This document shows positions 23,308 through 31,668 of a stretch of DNA of 38,526 nucleotides, in pieces (position 1 is the first letter of the stretch; the number at the start of each line of letters is the position of its first letter). Location of the stretch: assembly GCA_020693165.1 (NCBI GenBank), contig JAIMJQ010000008.1, positions 1-38,526 of the forward strand, written 5' to 3'. This stretch comes from Xanthomonas sp. (GTDB lineage: Bacteria; Pseudomonadota; Gammaproteobacteria; Xanthomonadales; SZUA-5). The notes under the pieces are model-generated. The model worked only from the letters and a program-made list of their open reading frames with translations, was not told the DNA's origin and searched no databases. Position numbers and translations under genes: made by a program.

Positions 23308-23730
23308 ATGTCGCAGTTGCTGGTACCGGTGTCCTATGGCGAACTGATCGACAAGATCAGCATTCTCGAAATCAAGGCCGAGCGCATCGGCGATGGCGCC
23401 AAGCGCGCCAACGTGATCAAGGAGTTGCAGGCACTGATGGCGACCTGGCAGGCGCATCCGGCGTCGCGCGCGCAATCGATCGATGACCTGTGGGCCGAGT
23501 TGCGTCGCGTCAACGGCGAGCTTTGGGATATCGAGGACCGCATTCGCGACAAGGAAGCGGCCGGCCTGTTCGATGGCGAGTTCATCGAGCTGGCGCGTGC
23601 GGTGTATTTCACCAACGACGTGCGTGCCAAGCTCAAGCGCGAGCTGAATGCGCGGCTGGGTTCGGATCTGGTCGAGGAGAAGTCGTACGCGAGTTACCAG
23701 CGCGAGGGCATCGAGGCGCCGAAGCTGTAG
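23308..23730 (+). CDS. DUF6165 family protein
   Basis: A soluble 140-aa protein, MSQLLVPVSYGELIDKISIL to YQREGIEAPKL, mainly helical and charged (LWDIEDRIRDKEAAGLFD). It matches the DUF6165 family as I recall it, which often lies beside lipopolysaccharide core glycosyltransferase genes. That fits here: a GT9 transferase and Kdo kinase follow. Biochemical role is unknown. GGAG is visible before ATG 23308. Confidence 0.75.
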   Translation: MSQLLVPVSYGELIDKISILEIKAERIGDGAKRANVIKELQALMATWQAHPASRAQSIDDLWAELRRVNGELWDIEDRIRDKEAAGLFDGEFIELARAVYFTNDVRAKLKRELNARLGSDLVEEKSYASYQREGIEAPKL

Positions 23731-23783
23731 ACGCGCAGGGGCATGGGTGTAGCCGAGGCATGAACGCCTCTATCGCGGCTTTT

Positions 23784-23851
23784 GTGGGTCCAGACTTGTC
23801 TGGACGCTGTTGGCATCAAGATCAGCAGCTTCCAGACAAGTCTGCACCCAC
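23784..23851. repeat. REP-like paired palindrome, copy 1
   Basis: GTGGGTCCAGACTTGTCTGG then a 25-base centre and its near inverse TCCAGACAAGTCTGCACCCAC. Each arm is itself a small palindrome (CCAGACTTGTCTGG). Copies 2 and 3 are at 28370 and 35023. It lies between DUF6165 and the convergent GT9 gene. Confidence 0.9.
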
Positions 23852-23862
23852 CGAAGCCACCC

Positions 23863-24975
23863 TCACTGCGTCGCATCATGCTCTTGCGGCGTGCACCGCA
23901 ACAATGCCGGCGCCAGCCGCTGCTCGACCGGCGTCGCCAGCAGCCGATCCAGCGTCGCCAGCACCTCGTCGATCTCGATGATGTCCATGACCCCCGGAAA
24001 CTCGATGCGCGTGCTCCAGCGCACCTGATCGAGTTCGATGCCGCGCTGTTTGCGGACGACGTCGGGGAAGCGGTTCACGCACCAGTGCAGGCTGCGGTAG
24101 GGCCCGCTGCGACGCGGGTCGGTGGCTGCGTGCAGGCCGATCACCGGCACACCGAGCGCGCTGGCGAGGTGCGCCGGGCCGGCGTCGGGCGACACCAGCA
24201 CGGTCATGCGCTGCAGCAGCGCCAGCAGTTGCTTGAGGGTGTCCTTGCCGACCAGATCGAGGCAGTTGGCGTCGGGCGCCAGTTGCTGGATCGAACTGGC
24301 CATTTCCTGCTCGTACTCGCTGCGCCCGCCAAGCAGCACCACCTGCATGCCGTGGCGCTTGTGGGCATGGCGAGCCAGTTCCGCATAGCCCGCGGCCGAC
24401 CACGACCGTTGCGCATGGCTGGAGCACGGACTGATGGCGAGCAACGGCGCGTCGAGCGGCAGCATGCGTCGGGCGAAATCATGCGCTTCTTCGGGAATGA
24501 CGAACGGCCAGACCAGCTCATCGACGCGCACGCCGAGCGGTTCGCCGAAGCGGCACAGCGTTTCCAGTACGTGGCTGTAGCCGTGCTCGGCGATGCGCTC
24601 GCGGATGAACAGCCCGTGGCCCTCGCGCGAGCGCGGGCGGTCGTAACCGATGCGGCGCCGCGCGCGCACGCCGAGGCTGAGCAGGTTGGCGCGCAGCGCC
24701 AGTTGCATCATCAGCAGCGCGTCGAAATGGCGCCCACCGAGCCGCCGCCACAACGCGCGCATGCCGGCGAGGCCATCGCGCTTGCGGAAGGGCAATAGTT
24801 CCACCCCTTCGAGCCCCGCCAGCAATTGTGCTTCCCCGGCGCCGAGAATCCAGCTGAGGCGGGTGTCCGGCTGCTGCTGGCGCCAGGCGTGCACCAGCGG
24901 CAACAGGTGACTGACATCACCGAGCGCGGAAAGGCGCAACAGGCAGACGGATTGGAAGTCGACGGCAGGGTTCAC
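23863..24975 (-). CDS. Glycosyltransferase family 9 (heptosyltransferase-like)
   Basis: A 370-aa protein of the WaaF/WaaC type, which adds sugars to the LPS core at the cytoplasmic face. Motifs: LLRLSALGDVSHLLPLVHAW (residues 12-31), the central AISPCSSHAQRSWSAAGYAE (sugar-nucleotide binding region), VVLLGGRSEYE and SPDAGPAHLASALGVPVIGL near 265-284. These are the family's usual signatures. Which heptose or Kdo linkage it makes cannot be read. It diverges from the Kdo kinase gene, 66 bp from the kinase's preferred start. Its frame is in line with the surrounding envelope genes. Confidence 0.9.
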   Translation of the reverse strand: MNPAVDFQSVCLLRLSALGDVSHLLPLVHAWRQQQPDTRLSWILGAGEAQLLAGLEGVELLPFRKRDGLAGMRALWRRLGGRHFDALLMMQLALRANLLSLGVRARRRIGYDRPRSREGHGLFIRERIAEHGYSHVLETLCRFGEPLGVRVDELVWPFVIPEEAHDFARRMLPLDAPLLAISPCSSHAQRSWSAAGYAELARHAHKRHGMQVVLLGGRSEYEQEMASSIQQLAPDANCLDLVGKDTLKQLLALLQRMTVLVSPDAGPAHLASALGVPVIGLHAATDPRRSGPYRSLHWCVNRFPDVVRKQRGIELDQVRWSTRIEFPGVMDIIEIDEVLATLDRLLATPVEQRLAPALLRCTPQEHDATQ

Positions 24976-25041
24976 GGCTATGCTGTAGGACTAGGAAGGA
25001 GCAATCCCGGAAACGTGATCGAACAACCGATCCAGGCACAA

Positions 25042-25758
25042 ATGCTGACTGATGGCGATCGTATCGTCATCTACGATGCTGCGCGCCTGCCGGCACCGGC
25101 GCCAGCCTGGTTCACGCCGGAGCACTGGCCGCAGCGCAGCGTGCTCGACCGCGGCCGCGGCGCAACCTTCGCATTGCGGGCGAGTTTCGGCGATGCCGTG
25201 CTCAGGCGCTACCGGCGTGGCGGAGCGGTAGCGCGGGTGCTCAAGGACAGCTACGTGTGGACCGGGGTCGCGCAGACCCGCCCGCTGCGCGAGTTTCGTC
25301 TGCTGGCGGCGGCGGTCACGGCGGGACTTCCGGTTCCACGCCCGCTGGCCGCCGAGGTTCGCCGCCACGGGGCGTTCTATTCGGGCGATCTGCTGATGGC
25401 GCGCATCGATGCCGCGCAAACGCTGTCGGCCCTGCTGGCGACGGTGACCGACTGGGGCGTGATCGACTGGCGCGCAATTGGCGCCACCCTGGGGCGCATC
25501 CACGCGCGCGGCTTCGAGCATGCGGACCTGAATGCGCACAATCTGCTGCTCGATGGCGCCCAACGCGTCTGGGTGATCGACTGGGACCGCGGCCGCCAGC
25601 GTTCGCGCGGCGACTGGACCGATCGGGTGCTGACGCGCCTGCAGCGTTCGTTGCGCAAGCTGCATGGCGCTCGCGCCGATGCCGACGACGCGCGCACTTC
25701 GTGGCGCAGCCTGCTCGACGCGCATGCGGCGGCGCTGGCGGAGATTGTCGATGGATGA
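25042..25758 (+). CDS. kdkA: 3-deoxy-D-manno-octulosonic acid (Kdo) kinase
   Basis: KdkA phosphorylates Kdo on lipid A in organisms that keep a single Kdo. The 238-aa protein shows the small LPS-kinase pattern: DRGRGATFAL, RRYRRGGAVARVLKDSYVW, REFRLLAAAVTAGLPVPRPL, the catalytic HADLNAHNLLLD and the metal-binding VIDWDRGRQR. Start is not certain: ATG 25042 has AGG 7 bases upstream; GTG 25015 has GGAAGGAG but at 13 bases and would add 9 residues. The gene overlaps the MBL gene by 8 bp. Neighbours (GT9, DUF6165) support an LPS role. Confidence 0.88.
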   Translation: MLTDGDRIVIYDAARLPAPAPAWFTPEHWPQRSVLDRGRGATFALRASFGDAVLRRYRRGGAVARVLKDSYVWTGVAQTRPLREFRLLAAAVTAGLPVPRPLAAEVRRHGAFYSGDLLMARIDAAQTLSALLATVTDWGVIDWRAIGATLGRIHARGFEHADLNAHNLLLDGAQRVWVIDWDRGRQRSRGDWTDRVLTRLQRSLRKLHGARADADDARTSWRSLLDAHAAALAEIVDG

Positions 25759-26554
25759 GTCGCCGCTGGTGGATACGGCGTTGTCGTTGCGTTTCCTCGG
25801 CGTTGGCAGCGCCCAGGCCAGCGCGCTAGGCAGTTCCAGCGCGGTGTTGCAGCGCGGCGGCGAGCCGCTGTTGCTGATCGACGTTGGCATCGGCGTGCTC
25901 GATCGCTTTCGCGATGTCTACGCGGCTGGCCCGTCGGCTGCGTTCATCACCCACACGCATCTCGACCACGTCGGCGACCTCGAATCCTGGTTCTATCGGC
26001 TCGCATTCCCGGAGCGACCGATGCCGATGCCGCGCTTGTTCGTGCCGGCGACGGTGGTGCCGTTGCTGCAGCGACGGATCGCCGACTTCCCCAACTGGGT
26101 GGCAGAAGGTGGGCGCAATTTCTGGGACGTGTTCCAGTTGATTCCGGTCAGCGAGTATTTCTGGCACGCAGGCCTGCGCTTCGCAGTGTTCCCGGTCCGC
26201 CATCACGCGCCGGAAAGCGCCTATGGCGTAGCCTTGCCCGGCAGCTTTCTTTACACCGGCGACACCCGGCCGATTCCGGAGTGGCTGCAGCAGCATGGTC
26301 GCCACGGCGAGGTCATCTTTCACGACTGCGCGCCGGTGGCCAATCCCTCGCACACCGGCATCGACGACCTCGAACGCGAATACAGTTCGGCGATCCGATC
26401 GCGCCTGGTGCTCTATCACTACCCCAACCAGCCGGCGGCCGAGGCCATGCGCGAACAGGGTTACCGGGTGGGAACGCCCGGCGAGGTGTTCCCGTTGCCC
26501 GAGCCGAACGATGACGCTCGTTACGAGCATTGGTCGACCTGGAGTCGTATGTGA
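25751..26554 (+). CDS. MBL-fold metallohydrolase (RNase Z-like)
   Basis: A 267-aa cytoplasmic metallo-beta-lactamase-fold enzyme. LRFLGVGSAQASALGSSSA starts the fold, with metal motif THTHLDHVGD (about residues 66-75), FPVRHHAPES, LYTGDTRP, FHDCAP and the late LYHYPN His. It resembles RNase Z/phosphodiesterase-like proteins, but no tRNase Z exosite is seen; substrate unknown. ATG 25751 overlaps the kdkA end. Its stop overlaps the moaA start (GTGA), so kdkA-MBL-moaA may be one transcript. Confidence 0.85.
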   Translation: MDESPLVDTALSLRFLGVGSAQASALGSSSAVLQRGGEPLLLIDVGIGVLDRFRDVYAAGPSAAFITHTHLDHVGDLESWFYRLAFPERPMPMPRLFVPATVVPLLQRRIADFPNWVAEGGRNFWDVFQLIPVSEYFWHAGLRFAVFPVRHHAPESAYGVALPGSFLYTGDTRPIPEWLQQHGRHGEVIFHDCAPVANPSHTGIDDLEREYSSAIRSRLVLYHYPNQPAAEAMREQGYRVGTPGEVFPLPEPNDDARYEHWSTWSRM

Positions 26555-27594
26555 GCGCCATCGAACTGCCGCAGGTCGCCGCCGCTGCGGTTCACGATCG
26601 CCGGTCGCGACCCTTGATGGATTTGCGCATTTCGGTGATCGACCGCTGCAACTTCCGCTGCCCCTACTGCATGCCGGAAGATCGCTATCCGCGCGATCAC
26701 GCGTTTCTGGCCGCGGCCGAGCGATTGAGCCCGTCCGAGATCGTCCGCCTGGGGACGATCTTCGTCGATCTGGGCGTGCGCAAGTTGCGCATCACCGGCG
26801 GTGAGCCGCTGCTCAGGCGCGACCTGCCGGAAATCATCGGTGCTTTGGCGGCACTGCCGGAGGCGCCGGACCTGGCGCTGACCAGCAATGGCGTGCTGCT
26901 CAAGCGCGATGCGGCTGCGTTGGCGGCGGCTGGCCTCAAGCGCATCACCGTGAGCCTCGATGCGCTCGATCCCGAAATCTTTGCCGCGCTGAGCGGTGGC
27001 CGCGGCCGTGTCGAGGATGTCCTCGACGGCATCGCCGATGCCGCCATGGCCGGGCTGGCGCCGATCAAGATCAACTGCGTGGTGCAGCGCGGCGTCAACG
27101 AAAGCGAAGTGCTGCCACTGGTCGAGCATTTCCGCGGCAGCTGCCACATCCTGCGCTTCATCGAGTACATGGATGTCGGTACCTGTAACCGCTGGCAGGC
27201 AGGCGCAGTGGTGCCCTCGCGCGAACTGTTGGCGCGCATCGACGCGGTGTATCCGCTGGAAGCCGTGCGCTCGGCCTATCGCGGCGAGGTTGCGGAGCGC
27301 TATCGCTTTACCGATGGCGGCGGCGAGATCGGCTTCATCTCGTCGGTCAGCCAGCCCTTCTGCGGCGACTGCACGCGCGCGCGACTGTCGGCCGACGGCC
27401 GCCTCTACACTTGCCTGTTCGGTCGCCACGGACACGATCTGAAGGCGCTGCTGCGCGGCGGTGCCGACGACGACGCCCTGCGCGGTGCCATTGCCTCGGT
27501 CTGGCGGCGACGCGCCGACCGCTACAGCGAAGAACGCCAGGCTGAGGCCGGCGCCCGCGACGGACGCGTCGAAATGTACCGGATTGGGGGATGA
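26551..27594 (+). CDS. moaA: GTP 3',8-cyclase MoaA
   Basis: A radical-SAM enzyme that, with MoaC, converts GTP to cyclic pyranopterin monophosphate for molybdenum cofactor. The N-terminal cluster motif CNFRCPYC (Cys33, 37, 40) binds the SAM iron-sulfur cluster. C-terminal Cys in CGDCTRARL and LYTC bind the second cluster. RITGGEPLLRRDL and the terminal Gly-Gly (RIGG) are also standard. GTG 26551 is chosen because GGAG lies six bases upstream and it overlaps the MBL stop; an earlier TTG exists. 347 aa. Confidence 0.96.
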   Translation: MSAIELPQVAAAAVHDRRSRPLMDLRISVIDRCNFRCPYCMPEDRYPRDHAFLAAAERLSPSEIVRLGTIFVDLGVRKLRITGGEPLLRRDLPEIIGALAALPEAPDLALTSNGVLLKRDAAALAAAGLKRITVSLDALDPEIFAALSGGRGRVEDVLDGIADAAMAGLAPIKINCVVQRGVNESEVLPLVEHFRGSCHILRFIEYMDVGTCNRWQAGAVVPSRELLARIDAVYPLEAVRSAYRGEVAERYRFTDGGGEIGFISSVSQPFCGDCTRARLSADGRLYTCLFGRHGHDLKALLRGGADDDALRGAIASVWRRRADRYSEERQAEAGARDGRVEMYRIGG

Positions 27595-27598
27595 GCCC

Positions 27599-28120
27599 AT
27601 GAGCGACGACCAGCGGTCAACTGCGGTTTCCGGGTTGAGCCTGACCCACGTCGACGAGCGCGGCCAACCGCGCATGGTCGATGTCGGCGGCAAGCCGGAG
27701 ACCGCGCGCTTTGCGCGTGCCGAGGCCGATATCGTATTTCCGCCCGAGATCGACCAGGTGCTGCGCGAGCAGGGATTCCACGTCGGCAAGGGCCCGGTAC
27801 TGGCGACCGCGATCATCGCCGGCGTCATGGGCGCCAAGAAGACCGCCGAGCTGATCCCGTTCTGCCATCCGTTGGCGCTCGACGATTGCCAGGTGCAGAT
27901 CGAGCCGCAGGAGGCCGGACGCTGGCATATCAGCTGCGCGGTGCGCCTGAGTGCGCGCACCGGCGCCGAAATGGAGGCGCTGACTGGCGCTGCAGTGGCG
28001 GCGCTGGCGGTCTACGACATGTGCAAGGCGCTGTCGCCACGGATCGAGATTCACAACCTGCGTCTCGCCGAGAAGCGTGGCGGCAAGCGCGACTATCGAC
28101 GCGATCGGGACGACGTCTGA
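27599..28120 (+). CDS. moaC: Cyclic pyranopterin monophosphate synthase MoaC
   Basis: MoaC completes cPMP formation from the MoaA product. The 173-aa protein contains LTHVDERGQPRMVDVGGKPE, KTAELIPFCHPLALDDCQV (about residues 81-99), TGAEMEALTG and MCKALSPRIEI, the known active-site segments. It starts 4 bases after moaA. The C-terminus RLAEKRGGKRDYRRDRDDV is basic. It overlaps moaD by TGATG-type coupling. Confidence 0.96.
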   Translation: MSDDQRSTAVSGLSLTHVDERGQPRMVDVGGKPETARFARAEADIVFPPEIDQVLREQGFHVGKGPVLATAIIAGVMGAKKTAELIPFCHPLALDDCQVQIEPQEAGRWHISCAVRLSARTGAEMEALTGAAVAALAVYDMCKALSPRIEIHNLRLAEKRGGKRDYRRDRDDV

Positions 28121-28356
28121 TGGCGCTGACCGTGCGTTACTTCGCCGCGATGCGTGCGGCCGCCGGCATCGACCAGGAGTCGGTCGAGCTAGTCGGCGAT
28201 CCGCTGGCGCTGTATCGGCAGTTGCAGGACCGCTACGGCTGGCGCTTCGATCCCGGCGTCGTCAGGATTGCTGTCAACGGTGCGCTGGTGGATTGGTCGC
28301 GCGAACTGGCGGATGGCGACGAGGTGGTGTTCCTGCCGCCGTTTTCGGGGGGGTAG
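28120..28356 (+). CDS. moaD: Molybdopterin synthase small subunit MoaD
   Basis: A 78-aa ubiquitin-like sulfur carrier. The C-terminal Gly-Gly (VFLPPFSGG) is adenylated and thiocarboxylated, then donates sulfur to cPMP within molybdopterin synthase. ALTVRYFAAMRAAAGIDQES is the usual start. The ATG overlaps the moaC stop by one base. A REP element follows directly and separates it from moaE. Confidence 0.95.
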   Translation: MALTVRYFAAMRAAAGIDQESVELVGDPLALYRQLQDRYGWRFDPGVVRIAVNGALVDWSRELADGDEVVFLPPFSGG

Positions 28357-28369
28357 CTGCGAGCCTTTC

Positions 28370-28439
28370 GTGGGTCCAGACTTGTCTGGAAGCTTCTGGT
28401 GGCTGCAGATCAAAGGCGTCCAGACAAGTCTGGACCCAC
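28370..28439. repeat. REP-like paired palindrome, copy 2
   Basis: GTGGGTCCAGACTTGTCTGG at 28370-28389, then a 30-base centre, then TCCAGACAAGTCTGGACCCA to 28438 with a final C. Same element as at 23784 and 35023. It lies between moaD and moaE. Confidence 0.92.
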
Positions 28440-28504
28440 AGGAACGGCAACCGGCCCGGCGTCACGCGGGCTATTCTTCGCGCACGTTCTCAAGCGTCTG
28501 CCCC

Positions 28505-28927
28505 ATGCCCGCGATCTTCGAACTCACCACCGACGCCATCGACCCCGACGCGTTGCGCCTGCGGATCGACCAGTCCGGCTGCGGCGCGGTGGTGATCTTC
28601 GAGGGTCGTGTGCGCGATAGCAACCGCGAGCGCCCGGTCGACCGCCTCGTCTACGAGGCTTATGAGCCGGTTGCAATGGCCCAGGGCAGGGCGGTCGCCG
28701 AGGAGACCGCCGTCGCACATGGCCTGGCCGAGGTCCTGGTCGTTCACCGCACCGGCATTGTCGCCATTGGCGAACTTGCGGTCTGGGTGGGTGTCTGCTC
28801 GACCCATCGCGACGCCGCATTCGCGGGCTGCGCTTGGGCGATCGCTGCGATCAAGGCACGAGTACCGATCTGGAAGCATGAGCACTATCGCGATGGCGGA
28901 CCGGAATGGCTGCACCCGCTGCCCTAG
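28505..28927 (+). CDS. moaE: Molybdopterin synthase catalytic subunit MoaE
   Basis: With MoaD it inserts two sulfurs into cPMP to make molybdopterin. The 140-aa protein has VVIFEGRVRDSNRERPVDRL (about residues 30-49), LVYEAYEPVA, VLVVHRTGIVAIGE, STHRDAAFAGC and ARVPIWKHEHY with the active-site Lys residues. The TAG stop lies inside the left arm of an inverted repeat. The gap to moaD holds a REP element. Confidence 0.96.
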   Translation: MPAIFELTTDAIDPDALRLRIDQSGCGAVVIFEGRVRDSNRERPVDRLVYEAYEPVAMAQGRAVAEETAVAHGLAEVLVVHRTGIVAIGELAVWVGVCSTHRDAAFAGCAWAIAAIKARVPIWKHEHYRDGGPEWLHPLP

Positions 28928-28978
28928 GGACCCTCTGAGCAAGTTATGCGGCCGCAGAACTTGTTCAGAGGGTCCCTA
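28925..28978. terminator. 21-bp inverted repeat containing the moaE stop codon, terminator-like
   Basis: Arms TAGGGACCCTCTGAGCAAGT(T) (28925-28945) and its inverse (28958-28978) differ at one position; loop ATGCGGCCGCAG. No T-run follows, so intrinsic termination would be weak. Possibly a dispersed repeat. Confidence 0.75.
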
Positions 28979-28987
28979 GCCCAGCCA

Positions 28988-29017
28988 TTGAGCGGATCGC
29001 TCCGGATCGGCTATGAT
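28988..29017 (+). promoter_or_regulatory. Putative sigma70 promoter of tRNA-Ser(GGA)
   Basis: TTGAGC (28988-28993), 18-bp spacer, TATGAT (29012-29017), then a GC-rich stretch. It lies 56 bases before the tRNA. Confidence 0.6.
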
Positions 29018-29073
29018 AGCGGGCTCGCTGACGCTTGGTTGATTCTGGATCAAGCGCCGTGAGCTGCGGATGT

Positions 29074-29166
29074 GGAGAGATGTCCGAGCGGTTGAAGGAG
29101 CACGCCTGGAAAGTGTGTAAGCGGCTAAACCCCGCTTCGAGGGTTCGAATCCCTCTCTCTCCGCCA
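29074..29166 (+). tRNA. serW: tRNA-Ser(GGA)
   Basis: A 93-base class II tRNA: acceptor GGAGAGA/TCTCTCC, anticodon loop CTGGAAA giving anticodon GGA (UCC/UCU codons), long variable arm, GGTTCGAATCC T-loop and encoded CCA. It precedes the SRP RNA gene by 48 bp. Symbol follows the E. coli GGA isoacceptor. Confidence 0.95.
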
Positions 29167-29214
29167 GTTCCGAGTTTGGTTTCATCGGCTGTTTCCGGCC
29201 GAGTCAGCTTCTGC

Positions 29215-29326
29215 GGCGGTCCTTGTCGGTCCCCCCGCGTCGCAAGGCCGTCAACCCCGCCAGGCCCGGAAGGGAGCAACGGTCGCGGTTCGAGCGGGCG
29301 CCGGGGTGTGGCTGGCAAGGGCCGCC
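29215..29326 (+). ncRNA. ffs: Signal recognition particle RNA (4.5S)
   Basis: About 112 bases. The domain IV core CAGGCCCGGAAGGGAGCA with its GGAA tetraloop binds Ffh. The 5' end GGCGGTCC pairs with GGGCCGCC at the 3' end. The distal part CCGGGGTGTGGCTGGCAAGG closely follows the E. coli 4.5S sequence. No protein should be read here. It lies just before dnaX. Confidence 0.93.
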
Positions 29327-29390
29327 ACCCTTACCAGTTGCCGAAAAGCACGCGATCATCCACGGTTCCACCTATGGTATCGCTGGCCCC

Positions 29391-31091
29391 ATGAGCTATC
29401 TCGTCCTCGCGCGCAAATGGCGCCCACGCCGGTTCGCGGAACTGGTCGGCCAACAGCACGTCGTCCGCGCACTGGTCAACGGCATCGAATCCGGTCGCTT
29501 GCACCACGCCTTCCTGTTCACCGGCACCCGCGGCGTCGGCAAGACCACCATCGCGCGCATCCTGGCCAAGGCGCTCAACTGCGAGACCGGCGTGAGCGCC
29601 GAGCCCTGCGGCGTGTGCTCGGCCTGCAAGGACATCGACGACGGTCGCTTCGTCGACCTGCTGGAGATCGATGCGGCCTCGCGCACCGGGGTCGACGACA
29701 CCCGCGACCTGCTCGACAACGTCATCTATGCGCCGAGCCGGGGCCGTTTCAAGGTCTATCTGATCGACGAAGTGCATATGCTGTCCAAAGCCAGCTTCAA
29801 TGCGCTGCTGAAGACGCTGGAAGAACCGCCGCCGCATGTGAAGTTCCTGCTGGCCACCACTGATCCGCAGAAGCTTCCGGCCACGGTGTTGTCGCGCTGC
29901 CTGCAGTTCAGCCTGAAGCGTCTGGAGCGCGTCGAGATCGACACCCAGATGCGCCATATCCTGGATGCCGAACAGGTCGGTTACGAGTTGCCGGCGCTGG
30001 CGGCATTGGCGCGCGCCGCCGACGGCAGCTTGCGCGATGCACTGAGTCTGCTCGACCAGGCGCTGGCTTTCGGCAGCGGCACGGTGCGCACCGAGGACGT
30101 GCTGTCGATGCTCGGCACCATCGACCGGCGCGCGCTGGCGACGTTGGCCGAGGCGCTGATGAGCGGCGATCGCGCCGCGCTCAGGGTCGAGATGAAGCGC
30201 ATTGCCGAACTTTCGGTCGACTATTCCGGGCTGCTGTCGGAACTGTTGGTGCTGTGGCACGACATTGCCGCACGCCAGGTGCTGGGCGACGGCATCGAGT
30301 CGGAACTGGTCGACGATGACGTGCTGTTGCGCCTCGCCGAGGGCCTTTCGCCCGAGGATGTCCAGTTGTACTACCAACTGACACTGCTGGCGCGGCGTGA
30401 CCTCGACCTGGCTCCGGATCATCGCACCGGATTCGAGATGGCGATCCTGCGCCTGATTGCGTTCAAGCCGGCGACGGGCGAAGGTAACAGGCTGGCGTCG
30501 CCAGTCGGCGGTGTGGCCAAGGCGGTCTCGTCGCCCGTGGCGCAGGGAGCGTCGGGATTGCCGAAGGGCGGTCCCGTCGTACACGCTGCTGCTGCAGCGC
30601 AGCCGACCAGCGGTCGCGACGTACACGCCGCTGCTGCAGCGAGGCCGACCACAGCTGCCGAACTACGCGCCGCACCTGCAACAGTCGCTGCTGCAGGACC
30701 GCCAGAATCGGCGCTGGCGACAGACTGGTTCGACCTGATCGGGCGCGCTGAGCTGCGCGGGCCGTCGCGGGAGTTGGCCGGACAGCTGAAGCCGATCGAA
30801 GGGTCGGGTGCGCGCTGGAAGCTGGCGCTGGCACCGACGCTCGACAGCCTGAACTCACCGTTTGCGCGGCGCGGGCTGGAAGATGCGCTGAAGGCGCTGT
30901 TGGGTACGGAATGCCAGCTGGAAATCGTGATGCGGTCGCTGGACGGCGAGACGCTGGCCGAGCGCAGTGCGCGCGCGCGCGCGACCCGGATGGTGAGCGC
31001 CGAACGAGAATTGCTGGCGGACGCGGGACTGCAGGCGCTGACGCAGGAGTTCGGCGCACGTGTGGTGCCAGGTTCGTTGCAGGTGGATTGA
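29391..31091 (+). CDS. dnaX: DNA polymerase III subunits gamma/tau
   Basis: The clamp-loader ATPase of the replicase. MSYLVLARKWRPRRFAELVG begins the 566-aa protein. Walker A is GTRGVGKTTI (about residue 45), the zinc module CGVCSACKDID, Walker B LIDEVHML and sensor ATTDPQKLP. Domain III ends near residue 370. A Pro/Ala-rich linker with a duplicated VHAAAAAxPT segment precedes the C-terminal tau domain. I see no A-rich slippage site like the one that makes gamma in E. coli. ATG 29391 follows the SRP RNA by 64 bp. Confidence 0.96.
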   Translation: MSYLVLARKWRPRRFAELVGQQHVVRALVNGIESGRLHHAFLFTGTRGVGKTTIARILAKALNCETGVSAEPCGVCSACKDIDDGRFVDLLEIDAASRTGVDDTRDLLDNVIYAPSRGRFKVYLIDEVHMLSKASFNALLKTLEEPPPHVKFLLATTDPQKLPATVLSRCLQFSLKRLERVEIDTQMRHILDAEQVGYELPALAALARAADGSLRDALSLLDQALAFGSGTVRTEDVLSMLGTIDRRALATLAEALMSGDRAALRVEMKRIAELSVDYSGLLSELLVLWHDIAARQVLGDGIESELVDDDVLLRLAEGLSPEDVQLYYQLTLLARRDLDLAPDHRTGFEMAILRLIAFKPATGEGNRLASPVGGVAKAVSSPVAQGASGLPKGGPVVHAAAAAQPTSGRDVHAAAAARPTTAAELRAAPATVAAAGPPESALATDWFDLIGRAELRGPSRELAGQLKPIEGSGARWKLALAPTLDSLNSPFARRGLEDALKALLGTECQLEIVMRSLDGETLAERSARARATRMVSAERELLADAGLQALTQEFGARVVPGSLQVD

Positions 31092-31118
31092 GCCTCAAGG
31101 ACTAGCGGAGAACTGGAA

Positions 31119-31454
31119 ATGCGTGGTGGATTGGGCAACATCCTGCAACAGGCGCAACGCATGCAGGAGGAACTGCAGAAGCAGATGGCGCAGGCGCAGA
31201 AGGAGTTGGAGACGGCAGAGGTCGTTGGTTCTTCCGGTGGCGGCATGGTCAGTGTCACCATGAGCGGTCGCCACGAGGCGCGCCGTATCCGCATCGATCC
31301 GCAGTTGCTGAAGGACGACCCGGAGATGGTCGAGGATCTGATCGCGGCAGCGATCAACGATGCCGTCAACAAGGTGGCCGAGCTTTCGCAATCGCGAATG
31401 GCGAAAGTTACTGGAGGCATGAATCTGCCGCCGGGTTTCAAGCTGCCGTTTTAA
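31119..31454 (+). CDS. ybaB: YbaB/EbfC family nucleoid-associated protein
   Basis: A 111-aa DNA-binding protein. MRGGLGNILQQAQRMQEELQ starts the N-terminal helix, VVGSSGGGMVSVTMSGRHEA the beta sheet, and LIAAAINDAVNKVAELSQSR the last helix; all are family features. It lies between dnaX and recR, the conserved order. ATG 31119 is 27 bp after dnaX. Confidence 0.95.
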   Translation: MRGGLGNILQQAQRMQEELQKQMAQAQKELETAEVVGSSGGGMVSVTMSGRHEARRIRIDPQLLKDDPEMVEDLIAAAINDAVNKVAELSQSRMAKVTGGMNLPPGFKLPF

Positions 31455-31515
31455 CGGAGCATACGTCTCCATGGCTCCATGGTGTCAGTCGTTGAGTCCA
31501 TCTGGCACCGTTCGC

Positions 31516-31668
31516 CCTGGGCAGAGCGTTCCAAAGCTCCACCGGCATGCCGGCCCGATTGCCCTGAGCCTGTCGAAGGGCGAAGGGCGTGATCGGTTTC
31601 CTTCGCCGTTTGACAGGCTCAGGGCAATCGGATGGCGTCCTGACAAAGCGTCGGACGCTTTGCCCAGG
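31516..31668. repeat. Nested inverted repeat between ybaB and recR
   Basis: Inner arms of 20 bp, CCGATTGCCCTGAGCCTGTC (31555-31574) and its exact inverse (31612-31631). Outer arms CCTGGGCAGAGCGTTC (31516-31531) and GGACGCTTTGCCCAGG (31653-31668) match at 14 of 16. The inner GCCCTGAGCCTGTCGAAGGG resembles a dispersed repeat of many proteobacteria. Confidence 0.85.

Noticed and set aside
20678-23347. Very long plus-strand open frame (889 codons) opposite the subtilase
   Set aside because: It mirrors the GC-rich subtilase gene, whose catalytic motifs are clear; the plus-strand product is rich in Arg/Ala/Asp with no recognisable domain.
29223-29390. In-frame upstream extension of dnaX
   Set aside because: It lies over the 4.5S RNA gene and a non-coding leader; the conserved protein begins at ATG 29391.
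29391-31091. Programmed frameshift site in dnaX
   Set aside because: No A AAA AAG-like slippery heptamer with following hairpin is visible near the end of the clamp-loader domain.
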